Shown here: positions 22,200-34,200 of the stretch, in pieces
How positions within the stretch are numbered: position 1 is the first letter of the stretch
Layout: the number at the start of each line of letters is the position of its first letter
NCBI GenBank assembly: GCA_037176885.1
Contig: JAWWNJ010000075.1
Span: 930,001 to 994,000, forward strand
DNA from: Favolaschia claudopus
Taxonomy: Eukaryota; Basidiomycota; Agaricomycetes; Agaricales; Mycenaceae
Reading direction: 5' to 3'
DNA: 64,000 nucleotides
Position numbers and translations under genes: made by a program
Notes under the pieces: generated by a model
Told to the model about the DNA's origin: nothing
The model's database searches: none
The model's input: only the letters and a program-made list of their open reading frames with translations

Positions 22200-22827
22200 T
22201 TGGTGTGCGCTGACCGGTATCTGTTACGTGGTCAAATTAGACAAACAGGTACCTCAATGAATTTTTGCCGGCGCTGCGAGGCCAGTTTCAAAACCGACAT
22301 TCAAAAACTGAGTGCAGGTCAGTAATAAACTGTCTGGCTCAATTATATTTACCTGAGCTCACTCCCTGCCTCTACTTAGACTTGTCTCCTAATCTGAAAA
22401 AGGATTCGAAGCAATGTTCGCTTGACAAGTTGACAAGGAAGAATTGTTATCACAAGTTGCTGGCATTTCTGTGTACATGTACAAATTTACTGTGAAATGC
22501 ACATGATTAGATTCTATCTGAGAGCCTCTAATTGAGCCTCAATTGATCCTTACAGAACATTGTGTGCCCATTGCACCATGAACCATTGTTGCCCAGTTTC
22601 GAGCTCAATTTGAGCCGAAACTTTCCAAGTCAAAAGATGAATTAAGAATTCTCATCAGTCATTTAATAGCGTATATTTACATATTTAATTTGTACATCTG
22701 GACCTCCCAGTGGCTCTGTCCTAGGGAAAGTGAGTTGAACTGTTGGAGACGTGCTCACACGGCAACAGCCGAGTTTGACAGGTAGGATCAGTCGGAAGTG
22801 CCGGGATCACGTAGGATCATTTGGCTA
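22200..22827. other. Intergenic, nothing recognised
   Basis: No coding frame or repeat could be supported. Confidence 0.3.
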
Positions 22828-22955
22828 CAGTGGCGGCGCAATCTGATGCCACCCCCAAAAAAAATGATGTGGCCCCAATCAACTCCACTTGCATCAAAAG
22901 TTCCAGAAATGGGCTGTTCTATTTTTAGGGGTGGCATCAGATGGCGCCGCCACTG
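22828..22955. mobile_element. 128-bp MITE, same family as 18.8 kb element
   Basis: The ends read CAGTGGCGGCGCAATCTGAT and, in inverted orientation, CAGTGGCGGCGCCATCTGAT, with TA at 22826-22827 and 22956-22957. At about a third of the length of its relative, it keeps little beyond the two terminal repeats. It lies 10 bases from the edge of the dispersed repeat copy 2. Confidence 0.9.
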
Positions 22956-22965
22956 TATGTCAAGC

Positions 22966-23349
22966 AGATGGAGAGCGTGGGAACCCCGCACCCTGATGTA
23001 AGCAGCCCATGTGACCGTGGGAGGTTCCAAATCTCGAGGTTCGCAACGAAAAATTAGCCTTTTTTGAGGGCTGGGAGCCCTTATCACCTACCTACAACCC
23101 TGCTAAGATCTTCGAAACGGTCCTTACTGTGCATATTACACCACTAGACTCCCCTTTGTTGCTGCCGAGCTGCCCACAACATGACCAAAGCATGGGCCGG
23201 GGCGGGTCGAGGTGGCAGTGCTGTGGCAGTGCATTCCAAATCTTTCGACAGATTTTTGGAAAACGCGCCGCTTGACGGATTGCAACACTTCCTTGAAAGT
23301 GTCACACTAATGTCACACCCGGTTATATCCTTTCTCCTGAGGCTTTTTT
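22966..23349 (-). repeat. Dispersed repeat, copy 2
   Basis: Reverse-orientation copy of 16,240-16,639, with a few small indels and a single copy of the unit that is duplicated at 16.2 kb. Together the two copies form an inverted pair about 6.3 kb apart. Confidence 0.85.
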
Positions 23350-23421
23350 GGTCAAAACTCTTCATAGAATGTCATCTACTGCTCTGTAACTTCCATTTCT
23401 ATGAAAAACCTTGGCCCTAAG

Positions 23422-23520
23422 TGGCCTGTGGCTGACGGTATAAATGCGTGACAGATTACACTGTGACTGCTGACGTAAGGGTGCGGGGTTCCCACGCTCT
23501 CCATCTTAGCCAGCCACAGG
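23422..23520. repeat. Small inverted repeat, GCCTGTGGCTG arms
   Basis: GGCCTGTGGCTG at the left pairs with CAGCCACAGGC at the right. Between them lies the 3' piece of the dispersed repeat (GCGGGGTTCCCACGCTCTCC). Confidence 0.5.
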
Positions 23521-23529
23521 CATGATGAA

Positions 23530-24380
23530 TGAGCCAATAAATTTATTCACTTCAGGCCAACACAGTCCGGCTTAATCGTGGGAAGATATTGCCGTATATA
23601 GTGCTTACGTAAATGCCGGTGCCCCCTTGGTTGTAGTTATGGTTGCGGACCGAACTTCGTGACAAGTCGCAGTCCCAATTTGGTAATTGACATTGTCACG
23701 TCAGTTTTCATTGAGACATCCTGGGATTGTGTAAATAGCATTGCAAGAAGGTAAACTACAAACGGACTGGAGCAAAACTTCGAAAAATTGGGTTTCCATG
23801 TTTTGCACGGCAATTTCGCGCTTTTGATTGCGGATCACTCGGACCGGTGGCTGTGCAGCAGCATCAATGTCGCCTGTAAGAGACTTCACTTTCACTGTGG
23901 GGTCCGGAAGTCGGGGTTGCAGAGGCAGAATGCAGAGAAAGACTTGTTTAGCTGCCTCAAATTCGTGAGTTTAGTACACACAAGTTTGGTTTTTCGCTGT
24001 TCAAATTTCGCGTTTTGTAACCCTAAGTTAGGAGTACCTCCGATTCCTCTAAAATAAAAATTTCGCCTATAAACCATACCCTAGTTCCGGCTAAATCTCG
24101 AATCCTGAAGAATTTTGAGCAAAATTGGGACTGGTCATGAAGTTTTGGCCGCAACCATACAACCGGGGGATATAACCGTCACGCGGCGTTTGCCGCCGAT
24201 CGCGTGAGACTGTCTTTTCGCTTAGGACTGAGAGGTTTTCGGCCTCCGTCGGCCGTCTTGTTAGTCTCGTCCAGCACAGCACCCGCACCGCTCGCTGCGT
24301 TCGCGCCCTAAAATAGAAATGTTGAGATGTCGAAATGTCAGCGGCAGAATGATGGTGAAATTTGATCGCGGGAGACTCTA
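23530..24380. other. Intergenic, nothing recognised
   Basis: Short overlapping frames only. Confidence 0.3.
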
Positions 24381-24836
24381 TGGTGCGCGCGGCCTAAACA
24401 CCACCAAATAGGTCCCATCATTGATGCCATCAGTGATGTCTCAAATCGACCGGCGGAAAAAATTCGAATTTAAATTGCATTTTCTGCTGCCGAATAAGGT
24501 TGGAGCAGACTCAGGACGTACTCCCCAGCTTTCATGAGTGTAGGATATAGCTCATGGACCTCTCTGAGAGCATATGAAGCCAGAATCGGAACCTAAATTG
24601 GGCATATTCCGTAAGCTCACATGACTGATTGACTGATTGCATCACTGATGTCTCAAATCCGCCTCAGGAAAAAAGAATTTATCGTGAGTTTTGAGGGGAT
24701 GGTAAATTCCTTTAGAGGGATTAGTCTACTACATACCTAATCGAAGTGTTTTCACCAGAGGATCAGTCATGGGAAGGTTCTGATCAGGTCCAATAGATTT
24801 TGTTCCTGTTTGGTGGTGTTTAGGCCGAGCGCACCA
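24381..24836. mobile_element. 456-bp MITE, TA target, TGGTGCGC ends
   Basis: The ends read TGGTGCGCGCGGCCTAAACA and, inverted, TGGTGCGCTCGGCCTAAACA, continuing to about 32 bases. TA flanks lie at 24379-24380 and 24837-24838. Inside, TGATGTCTCAAATC with its neighbours occurs twice as a direct repeat (about 24,434 and 24,645). Confidence 0.8.
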
Positions 24837-24838
24837 TA

Positions 24839-25789
24839 GGGGTGATGGTGCGCTGTGATCTATTGACAAGTGACAGATCTAGATCGATCGACGATCGATT
24901 ATGTAAACGTGATGTTCCACACCCCACATACATTTACTGTCCTTTTTGAGTCTCAATACCGAGTAGCAATGAATTTTGAGGCAATGAATTTTGAGAATAA
25001 AGGATACATGTAAGTTACGAAGACACTGCGCAGTGGAGAGTTCGCGCATGGTCGATGAGCAGCTGGGGTCGTGGCGGAAACGGGACGAACATGAGTCTTA
25101 TCCAGAGGCCAGCGGGTTATGGTGATCACGGAGGGGGCGAAAGCAGTGCTGACGGTGAAAGTGTTTGGCATCACAACGGGAACCCGATCATCGACGACGG
25201 ACCTGGGAGAGGGCGGCAGTGAAAGCTTATTTGCCAGTGGCTGATTACGGCGTATTCTTGCATTGTTTGCTTCTTCTGATGAATAGAAGTAAAGCTGTGC
25301 ATAAACAGGTTCTCGGCCAGGCTCTGGCTGCAAAGCACCAACATTGTGGTATAATGATCCCTGAATTTTATAGATATAGGGCCCCCACCCTCAATTGAGC
25401 GGTCCAGTTTCACTCCTACAGATGCTAGCCCAAAGGCAGCATTGTACCTGCGTATGCATTCTAAGAAGTGCTCCGAGTAATGACTTTGACCATCAAATAA
25501 TTCCCGAAGATCTCTGGGAGGCTCTCGCACTTTGAAGTTTGCTCGCACTGCAGGTAGTTTCACTTTCCCACTAAGACAGCATGTGCCGAAACGCGGATTG
25601 TCTAAACTTGAGCCTGATAATCGTTCTGCATTCCAATGTAAAGCCTGACAACTTGGGCACATCAAAGTCATCTCCCCCAGTGTTTTGGTTCTGACATTCC
25701 GCTCCGCAAAGGGCCGGAAGTATTTTGGTAATGTATTTGGGTAAATTATAGTAAAGTACGATTTTCTCTCTCTTGCTGACGTCCAGCTT
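24839..25789. other. No recognised gene
   Basis: A minus-strand frame at 25171-25671 (166 codons) reads through MCPSCQALHWNAERL and is the longest here. CPSCQALHW resembles the short zinc motif found upstream of helicase-like proteins of fungal Helitrons, but nothing else supports that, so I leave it unassigned. Confidence 0.25.
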
Positions 25790-26637
25790 CACTGTGGTTG
25801 TAAAACCCCGTGAATTTCACTTAGCCGTTGCATGAAATTCGCGATTCAACCAATTTTCAAGTGAATTTAGATTCACGTAGTTGGAAATTCAGGTACCTGA
25901 TTCACGTACTTCCTGTATGCCATGCTGAGCTACGTGAATATCACCTTGTTATTGGGTGAATGAAAGTGCATGAATTTGGCTTGGGATACCTGTATTCCAA
26001 CTACGTGAAATTCACTTGAAAATTGGTTGAATCAAGTCACCTGGAATCGTTGAAAAATTGCAATTTTAGCCAAGGTGGGACTCTCTGAAATTCACTCTCA
26101 AACTGGGTGAAATTCATGGGGTCAGAGTTGCTCCGAGCAAGGTACATGGTTCCGGTCATCAGTACTGGTTGCGCTCACCCTATACATATCAAGAAATTCA
26201 ATCTATATAGTGTTCGGTAATTTGTATTGCAACTAAGTAAGGTCATATATTCTAGTAGTCAGTAGTGAACTACAGATAGTAAAGCAATGTAGTATGTTGT
26301 AGGATTCCCGCAATGTCTGGTCAAAGCAAGATTGGCCCAATTGATTTTTCACGGACTTTCAATCAAATTTTCACGTAGTTTATGAATGAATTCTCAGGTA
26401 AATGAAGGTGAAATGAACCTAGTGAAACGGGATTCCACTATATAATTCCGTGAAATTCACTGGAGAACTACGTGAATGAACCCCATGAAACGTTCCATTC
26501 ACTTGGTCCAACTAGGTGAATTGAACCCCGTGAAATTCACAAGTTCTGCGTGAAATTCATGGGCTTTTCTGGTGAGTTTCAGGCGAAGATTGGGTGAATC
26601 AACTGCGTGAAATTCATGGGGTTTGCGGGCCACAGTG
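25790..26637. mobile_element. 848-bp CACTA-like non-autonomous element
   Basis: The ends start CACTGTGG on both sides, then AAACCCCRTGAATTTCAC after a variable short stretch. The flanking trinucleotide is CTT on both sides (25787-25789 and 26638-26640). CACTR ends with a 3-bp target duplication are the mark of CACTA/EnSpm elements. The interior is packed with copies of the near-palindrome GTGAAATTCAC and its variants in both orientations, as expected for CACTA subterminal transposase sites, but here they fill most of the element. It carries no gene. Confidence 0.75.
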
Positions 26638-26747
26638 CTTGTTGAGCCCTCTGTGGTGTGGTAGGAGGAGTTTGATCCCTAAATATCATTATAGTATCAA
26701 GCAGTCAATTATGAGGAGATAGAGCACCCACATACTCGGAGTCACGG

Positions 26748-27389
26748 AAAGTGATGGCGTCGCTTCGTTTCCGGATTTCTGAATGCTAAATGCAGGGTTT
26801 TTCATGAAACAAAGTGCTAGGTGGGCTAGAATGACTATCTGCGTATTTCCAGCATAATAATCTGATCAAACGATTATGATATGGCATCAAATAGCCGAAA
26901 AAGGCAAAACCACCAAAATCTAGCTTGACCCAAGATGTTAATCATCACAATCTGGACAGACCAGATTGTAGTAGTCTTCGATGGTTAGATAGATGTGGCA
27001 TTTCAAATTGGGCAGAAATATGGATCGGTTACGTCGCTATAACCCGCGCATTAATATTGTGGTTTTCGTCAGTTTTGGCCATTTTTGCTATTTTTTCCGA
27101 CTTTGAAGTCCATATATCTCGGTATTTCATGCATATTTGTTCATGGTTCGAAGTGCCAGTACTGTCTAATTCTTCAGGGCTACAATTTGGCCGATTTGGA
27201 TTTTGATGGAAAACATCCCACGGCAAGCTGAATTTTGGGTGTTTTGCCTTTTTCGGACATTTGATCGCGCATCACAATTTATGAATCAAATCATCCGTGT
27301 AGTCATTCTACACTGCCTAGCACTTTGATTTGGGCAAGGGTGTTCATCCAGCGTCCAGAAATGGGAAAAAACAGCGACGCCATCACTTT
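26748..27389. mobile_element. 642-bp foldback element, AAAGTGATGGCGTCGCT ends
   Basis: The 17-base terminal repeat AAAGTGATGGCGTCGCT is perfect, and imperfect pairing runs inward on both arms (AAAGTGCTAGG, CCGAAAAAGGCAAAAC, AGATGTT), so the whole element is a diverged hairpin centred near 27,070. No clean target duplication was found, and the family is undetermined. Confidence 0.7.
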
Positions 27390-27699
27390 TTGTGAGCACG
27401 AGTAGAAGACACAGGCACACTGCAGACAATATAGTTGGATCAAATACATAGCAATATATCGAACTAAGCCATTAAGAATAAGATGTTTATCAGAACTATT
27501 ATATTTATCTTACTGCTACAGACACAGTTTCTTGGAGAATTTCATTGCTCTAAAGGTAACAGGAAGATTATAGTACCTTTCTTTCAGAGACAGTGGTGGA
27601 GGAGCAAAGGCAAGGAGCAAAGTACCTTGAGGCAAACGCGAGCACAACACGCGTTAGCGGCGTTGAAGAACACTACCTGTCAACTGTCAAAAGCAGCTG

Positions 27700-27880
27700 T
27701 CGGCCGGGCAGGGCAGAATCGCGAGTCCACCGCGCCGAAGGCGGAAAGCTTGTCGGGGGCTCCGCCCCAAACCCCGCTGTGGATTCCGTGGCCCTCGCCG
27801 CCGCACTGCCGCTCGCTCGTGATTTTCTGTCACGAAACACGGGACTTTTTGTCAAACGTCAGGTGACCACGTCACCTCAC
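27700..27880 (-). repeat. GC-rich repeat family, diverged copy
   Basis: AAGCTTGTCGGGGGCTCCGCCCCAAACCCCG followed by TTTTCTGTCACGAAACACGG is a reverse-orientation, diverged relative of the GC-rich repeat at 43.7-45.1 kb. Confidence 0.6.
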
Positions 27881-28830
27881 GTGGGCTGCGCTAATCCACG
27901 TTGCGAAGCGGCTGGGATGATTCGTCATCGTTTTGGGTGGTGCACCAAAATGTGGTTTTGGACTTGGTTTTCTCGACCTTCCGTACTTCGAAAAAAAAAG
28001 TAAAAAAAGTGTCAAAAGTTTTTCATTCTAGAGTGAATGAGCCTCACTTGTTTTTCATTTTTCTGAAAAAACAAGTTGGGCTCAATGATTTCTAAACCAA
28101 AAATGGGGCAACTGTCACCAAGGATTCAGGAACCAGGGCAATTGGGGGAAAGGTGCGGAAGATTCACGAAGGTGAGTTACAGGGAGGGCAAGGACGAAAC
28201 GACTAAGTCCGAAACCAGGCAGAACCTCTCGGCCAATGGGCTCCGGACGTGCCGGAGACTTCGGATCAGCGATCCGGAGCAGCTCAACCAAAATTTTGCA
28301 ACGACTCCTCGGGACAGCCGGCAAGCCCTTGCCGAGGGTCGTCCGAGGAAGCGACGGGTAGCCGAGAACCGCGTGATGACTTGAGACTTTTTCCCCTGGC
28401 TGCGATATGGTTCTCACAGCTGCTGGTTTGCACAAAATGGGTTGTATCATTCAAATGTCATGGCTTACTGAGATTTTTCACCCAAAATCGCTCACACTTG
28501 GGTGTCGGCTGAAATTTCATTTTTAGGTGCTGCCAGTTCTGCCGACATACGGTAATTGCCGTTCTGCCAGGCAGAACGGCAGAACTCAGCCAAAACAGTT
28601 TCATGACAAAACATCATGAAACCTGAATTTCATAACAATTTGCATGAATCTCATGAATACTTTGCATAGTGTCCCCCGCGCTACATGAATGCAAAAACTC
28701 TGAATTAACATGAAAAACTCGAAAAAAAAAATTAAACAAGGTCCTAAATCTCTTGTATATGCCGTCAGGCGCAAGAAGGTGGGTCTGGCAGGAACTACGT
28801 TCCCACCAGAAATTTTTAGACCATAAATCT
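27881..28830. other. No recognised gene; short palindrome at 28,558-28,580
   Basis: GCCGTTCTGCCAGGCAGAACGGC at 28558-28580 is a near-perfect palindrome. Around 28,600-28,690 there are several CATCATGAAA words like those at 49.7-50.2 kb. At 28,770-28,825 GCCGTCAGGC with CGTTCCCACCAGAAA resembles 53,770-53,815. Confidence 0.35.
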
Positions 28831-28856
28831 TACTTACAATGTACTTCAACAACGTA

Positions 28857-30024
28857 TGTAGAATTCAATAAGATACACACGGCGGCTCTGAATTCCGCCG
28901 ACATTGCGAGAAACATACGAGTGGTGGGCTTCCAAACACACTCCGGATATCCTGCGGCTTGAATGCTTGCTTTAAACGCCGCCGAACGAGCTATATTCCC
29001 TGCGACTCCAATCCTGCAACAAGCCGAAGTCGTATTGGAGCGTTTGAGGGTGTTTAGCGGGTTTGCTAATCGAATTATGGATAGGGTAACATATATTTTC
29101 CGGCCGCGCAGCTCGATCTGACTGAAATTACAGATTGCCGACTCAGACGAAGCCAGCGGAAACCAAGATGATGGGTCTACCGACTCGGAATCTGTAGTCA
29201 GCAGCCAGCCCTCTCTGCCGCCGCCCTTTACCCAGCTTGCGCAGTTTGCTGCATTCACATTCTCGAGTTCCGTCCCCGAGGCCAATCCCTTGAAGCGTCC
29301 GAAGGGGCATCCGGATGCGCCCACACCCGCAGCGAGCCCAGAAAAGAAAAGAATTCGCGATCCTTCCCCCGAACGCGCTCCGGCTCCGCAGTTGAATTTT
29401 ACCGAGGCCATGCAGCCTGATTCGTCGGTTCCTGGCGAACCCGGCGCGGAGGAACCAAGCGACGTCTTCGGAGCCGTGCGAGCAATTGATATAGAGCAGG
29501 GGAAGGCGAATGATTCGAAGGAGAAGCGGGAAATACAGCAGTCAAAGTTGAAGAGTTCTTTCCGGGTTGCGACGAAGGGGGAGAAGGAGGCCATGTTTTC
29601 GCGCAATGCCGAGCTCTATAACAACACACGGGAGGAACGACAGGCACGCGAGTTGCGAGAACAGCAAGCAGCTCTTCTCAGGAAACAAGCGAGCAACCGG
29701 GAACGGCAGCAAATACATCGGGAGAAGGTTCGAGTGCAAAGAGTTGCAGAGGGATGGGAACCGGCGCCACGAGGGCGTAAACGCGTACGATTTCGCAAGG
29801 TTTCGTCCTCACAACACCAATCTTCATTCGTAGAAAATTATTGAGCTTGAAGAATTCGATAACTCCTCACCATCCACATCCAAACTTCCTGAGGACTCGC
29901 GACCGCGCCGCCAGTTCCTTGAAGACGAGAGAAAAAACAATAAGCCTCAAGGGCGTAAGCGCAAGGAGGAGAATGCCCCGAGGAATTCGAAACACATGAA
30001 CCGCCGAAAGCTACCGCTGATGTG
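28857..30024 (+). pseudogene. Hypothetical protein, charged, spliced
   Basis: I do not recognise this protein. A coding track starts around 28857 (FNKIHTAALNSADIARNIRV), meets a stop at 28960 and resumes as LNAAERAIFPATPILQQ. An intron of GTAACA...TTACAG (about 29089-29133) leads into an acidic Ser-rich stretch and then SPEKKRIRDPSPE. A long charged helix follows (EERQARELREQQAALLRKQASNRERQQ) with an Arg/Lys-rich tail. A possible 34-base intron (29800-29833) leads to a last exon ending at 30024 (KEENAPRN). The coiled-coil and basic regions suggest a nucleic-acid-binding or transposon-encoded protein. Its end overlaps the convergent MULE-like fragment by about 78 bases. Confidence 0.35.
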
Positions 30025-31223
30025 ATACTGTAGAGTCTTTTGCGACAAGCCGAGGGCCCGAAGCTTTTTGATCGTGGCCGTAACTTCATCCTCTTGCCGC
30101 TGCAATTGCATAAGCGTTGTTGCTATTCGCTGTGCATTGGCGCGGTCGTGTTCTTGTTTAACTTGTTCCAAGCTGAACTCGAACTCGGATTCGGATTCTG
30201 AGTCTACGGCGTCAGTGCGAACGGCACCTAGGTCCTCCAAATCAAGCAAGATGTCGGAGGAATCCAGAGCAAGGTCGGCAAGGGAGAACGAGGAAGAGGT
30301 GCTTGAGGTGCTTGTGTCTGAAGGACAATCGCTCGGCGACATGGTTTCGGAGTGATATTCAACTTCCATCGAGGTTGAGCTGTCTGGCAGGGAGACGGAG
30401 CAGTCGGAGCCCACAGAAGGCTGCTCGCAAGAAATTTCCAACTCCTCGACATCCATCTCCACGACAATCTCAATCTCTGCATCTTCCCCCGAATATTCCT
30501 CTTCAGCATCTGCATCTAGCTGTTGCAACATCGCTTCGGTTGAACTACCGGTGTCGGAAGTCGATACAGGTTCGATTTCTTGCGATTTCGGTGACGCAGG
30601 AGACACACGTTTCATCCAGGCGAGAGCATTCGCATGTGCCTCGCTAACAGTAGCGGGTTTGGGAAGAGAAGGAGGCGAGGAAGTGGTGTGGGAAGGAGGG
30701 TTGACAGTCGCGGAATTAGCATTTGTTTGACGGGAATTGAATTGCATGGGAGTTGAAGCAGAGATGGAAGGGGGAAGGCGCCGCATACCCGAGTAGTAGT
30801 TGGTTAGAGCCCGTCTTTCTGCCCACTCTGCGAAGAAGTTTGGAAGCACCTCCGTGATGTAGACGAGGAGTCGAGGACCCAGTAGTCGAGTCGGGGAAGC
30901 CTGCCGCCGCGCATATGAGGCGCAAAGAATTTTCCCTTGATACGACCATTAAACGACTCCAGGTGATTGTTGGTTCGCGCGATGTCGGATAGCGGGACTC
31001 CAAGACGAGCGGCTGCTTCCTTTGCACCTGCCACAGACCAAGCAAGCCAGAAATCGCGGACCTTGAGATATGAGTGGAGGTACGAGAGGAAGGAGAGCCC
31101 GGCCGCTTCCTTCGAGCTGTCCAAGGCGTTGCGTCGAGCTTTGAGGCTTTTGAAGTAACGAACTTCGGTATTGTATTGCTCAACGGCATCTTCGTAAATG
31201 TCTATATCCTTTAGTAAACGCAT
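29947..31223 (-). pseudogene. MULE-like transposase C-terminal fragment, frameshifted
   Basis: The minus strand encodes EDAVEQYNTEVRYFKSLKAR, SFLSYLHSYLKVRDFWLAWS, then ARTNNHLESFNGRIKGKFF and GGRLPRLDYWVL. The TNNHLESFNGRIK block is the last catalytic-region segment of MULE-type transposases, seen in multicopy Agaricomycete proteins. At about 30,852 the frame shifts, and the other frame continues as VLPNFFAEWAERRALTNYY to a long Ser/Glu/Asp-rich tail ending at 29947. The DDE core and zinc finger upstream of 31,223 are absent, cut off by the TTTAAA-rich region at 31.25-31.52 kb. Confidence 0.65.
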
Positions 31224-31229
31224 CAGTAA

Positions 31230-34200
31230 CCATATGAAGTTTGATTAATCAATCCCGGTATAGGCCGCAAAACAGGTTTAAGCAGTGTTTGTTTAATCAG
31301 CTTGTAAGGCGGCGGGGCATCCTGCATCACATGGGGCTGCAGGCGGACCACTGAGATAGTTGCATCCATCAGTGATTGAACAGAAACTGTTTAATCATCG
31401 TTTAACAAAACAGGCCAAAACTATGGTGTTGAATGAATCAAATATATTCACCTTCCCTATCTACTGTACAATAACTGTTTATCGACAGTTCAACAAAGCA
31501 GTTTAGTAGTCAGGGTTTAACAAATCAGCAGATGCGACGGCTGAGGATGGAAGAACGAAAAAGATAGGAATTCGTCACAATGCTCAAAGACAATGCCGCC
31601 GACGCGGTATTGTTGGGGGAAAGTACTCGTAGCAGGTTACTGACTGGTGCCGCGAAGAGCCCGGGTGCCGTGACCGTGTGTGCGGTTTCGAGGTTCGAGT
31701 GAGTGCAAGAAAGGCATCATCACTGAACCAAGAATCAGTAATGCTAGATCAGAGTGTATTTAACCCGTACTGTATTCTGTATTGACTCTTGAGAGAAATA
31801 CCACAACGCTGCCGCGTCGAGCTATAAGCAGAAGGGTTCTGGAGGAACGGAGAGGATCGCACACAGCGTCGACGACCTGGCAAAACACCAGAAGCAAAAC
31901 TATAAGACAGATGAGTCAATAAATGAAGATTCACACACCACTACTGTCGTAGCCACAGAGGCAAGAGTAACACTGCCAGGTGGAGTTAAGGGAGGAGAAC
32001 AGATCCCGGGGTACATAGGTCTCCCCAATATGTGAAGGCAAGGCAAGTCGAGACTCGACGCGGCACCTAGACACTTGTGAAAAGGTGGTGTGCGTGGAGC
32101 GGGCTTGAGGGCGAGGGACATTAGAGACGGAAAGGTAACAAATGGTCTTGAGGTCGACTGAGCCTACGAGGCGCGTCTTCGGAATCGAAAAAAATGGAGA
32201 TGGAAAACAGTGAACGCACCCGCGCCAATCCCTTGATCTCTACGATGTTCATCCCCGCATCTACAATATTTCAACATACACCGTTCCTGCCCGCCCATGA
32301 ACCGCCGCTGCAGCGGCATCTCGAGAAAGTAAAAGGAACAGAAAAATCAGTCATCTTCGTCCGCATTGACGGGGGAGCTTGAAAACACACCAGAATTCAA
32401 ACTGCCAACGAGACGCGCTTCAACGCAGAGTCCACGGAAAGTGACCTCAAGTTGAGTACTTGTAGGCCTATCGCGACTCACAAGAGCCAGTCAGCTGAGG
32501 CAACTTAAGAGTACAAGAAGAGAAGTACGGAGCAACATCACGGGCCGCTGTAACGATGTGAACACAACCAAGCATTTGAAATGAAGATGTTGAAGGCGTG
32601 ATTGGATAGTCGAATTGGTGCTAGGCGAGTCCGTCTGGTCGAGCAATGCGCACCAAAGGAGGAGGATGGGAAGAAACGGTGTGACGGTTGTGACACAAAC
32701 AAAGGGTTTTCCACGAGCACGTGAATTTCCACGCTGTCACAGTGGTGAATTTCGACTCGCACTGGTGACCCCCGCTTAGCTTAGCCGAGGTAAGTAACCA
32801 CCGGAATACACGATTGTACTCTCTGGTGATCGGAGAACCGAGTCCGAGGACTCCGAGTATCCGCCAGCACGAAGGCGGCAATTGCCGATGTGTGGGAAAT
32901 TCTTGCTCGGAGAATTCTGTGCAAGCACTGTCAAATAAAGCCATGTTCTGTCTCTTCAATTCCAAATAACCATCGAGAGATGATAGACAGGAAATTGTTT
33001 TGTGTATAAAAAATTAGAATAACTACCCATTTGTCAAACTAATTAAATAGTTTTACAATTAAAGCCACACAAACTACCAAATCTTTCAATCCTTCCGATC
33101 GTGAGCACAATCCATTCAATCGTTCGATTACTTCATCAGATTGAGGATATATTTTGCCAAAGTCACCATGATTAGTACATCTGGTGGAATTGGCGGGCAA
33201 AGAGGCACGTGACAGGTCACCATCAGTAACCTGCGGTGACCCCCACGCCGTTAGTACATGTATGGTAGCAACATAACGCATAACGCAGAGCCATTTTTGC
33301 TTACAAATCGTCCCATATATGGTAATTTTGCACTGCTTTTGCACAGCAAATTACCATGAAAGGCTAGCAACGGCGCGTAACGCACCTCAGAGCGTTGCCT
33401 CCATACAGATCGGTACAGTACATTCGAGCCGACGTACTCCAAAAGATACGGGCTTGAGAATTCCGATTAATCACTGATTAACAAAACAAATTGTATGATA
33501 GTTGCGAAGATGACACAGAAGCAGAGAAAATTCTCTTTTTCAAGCCCAGTCAAAACCGGTCATGCTGGCATATGCTCGGTTCCGTTGATTTCTGCTGTCC
33601 TGTTGTCAGCAGAAACCAGCAACTTTTTAGGAAGCAGGTGAAAAATGTGCTGGCTTCTGCTGGGAGTTGCTGCATTCTGCTGCACCTGCTATGGTCTGCT
33701 GATATTGACTCTGCGAAAGCGGGCACACAATTGTATTGATAAAATAATATTCATTGCGCCTCTACCTACACGTATTGTGCACTACCGCGACCCTCAACGC
33801 CACTCCCGTAGCCCGAGTCCACTGCGCAGCGACTCCCATACCACACGCCAGTCATCCAGACCTTCCCCAAGCGCGCATGACCCTCCCAAGCCCTTGCCCT
33901 ACACCTGCCGCTGTAGAAACCGGCCTGTCTTGGAGGCGAACTGGAGGCGAACGAGCCTCCCGCCATGTGTTGTAGGCGGCGTGGGTAACGGCCATCGCGG
34001 ATGATATGCGAGGTAGCACCTACGAGAAGATCAGGACAAGTACAGAGGTTCGATATCCAAATCTACGACTTACCACGAGTGAATAATGGTGTGGGTGGAG
34101 ATATTGGTTTCCTGCGAGGGAGAGTGCAACTTCGAGATGGGAGCATGAAACATGGAAATTGCAAACTCACCGGTAGAGCGCATCCGACCACCTGCTGTCC

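Noticed and set aside
25171..25671. Helitron helicase-like protein
   Set aside because: Only a CPSCQALHW word is suggestive. There is no Rep HUH motif, helicase motifs, or CTRR end.
30068..30647. Plus-strand frames opposite the acidic tail of the MULE-like fragment
   Set aside because: They are mirror images of a Ser/Glu-rich coding tail on the minus strand and show no motifs.
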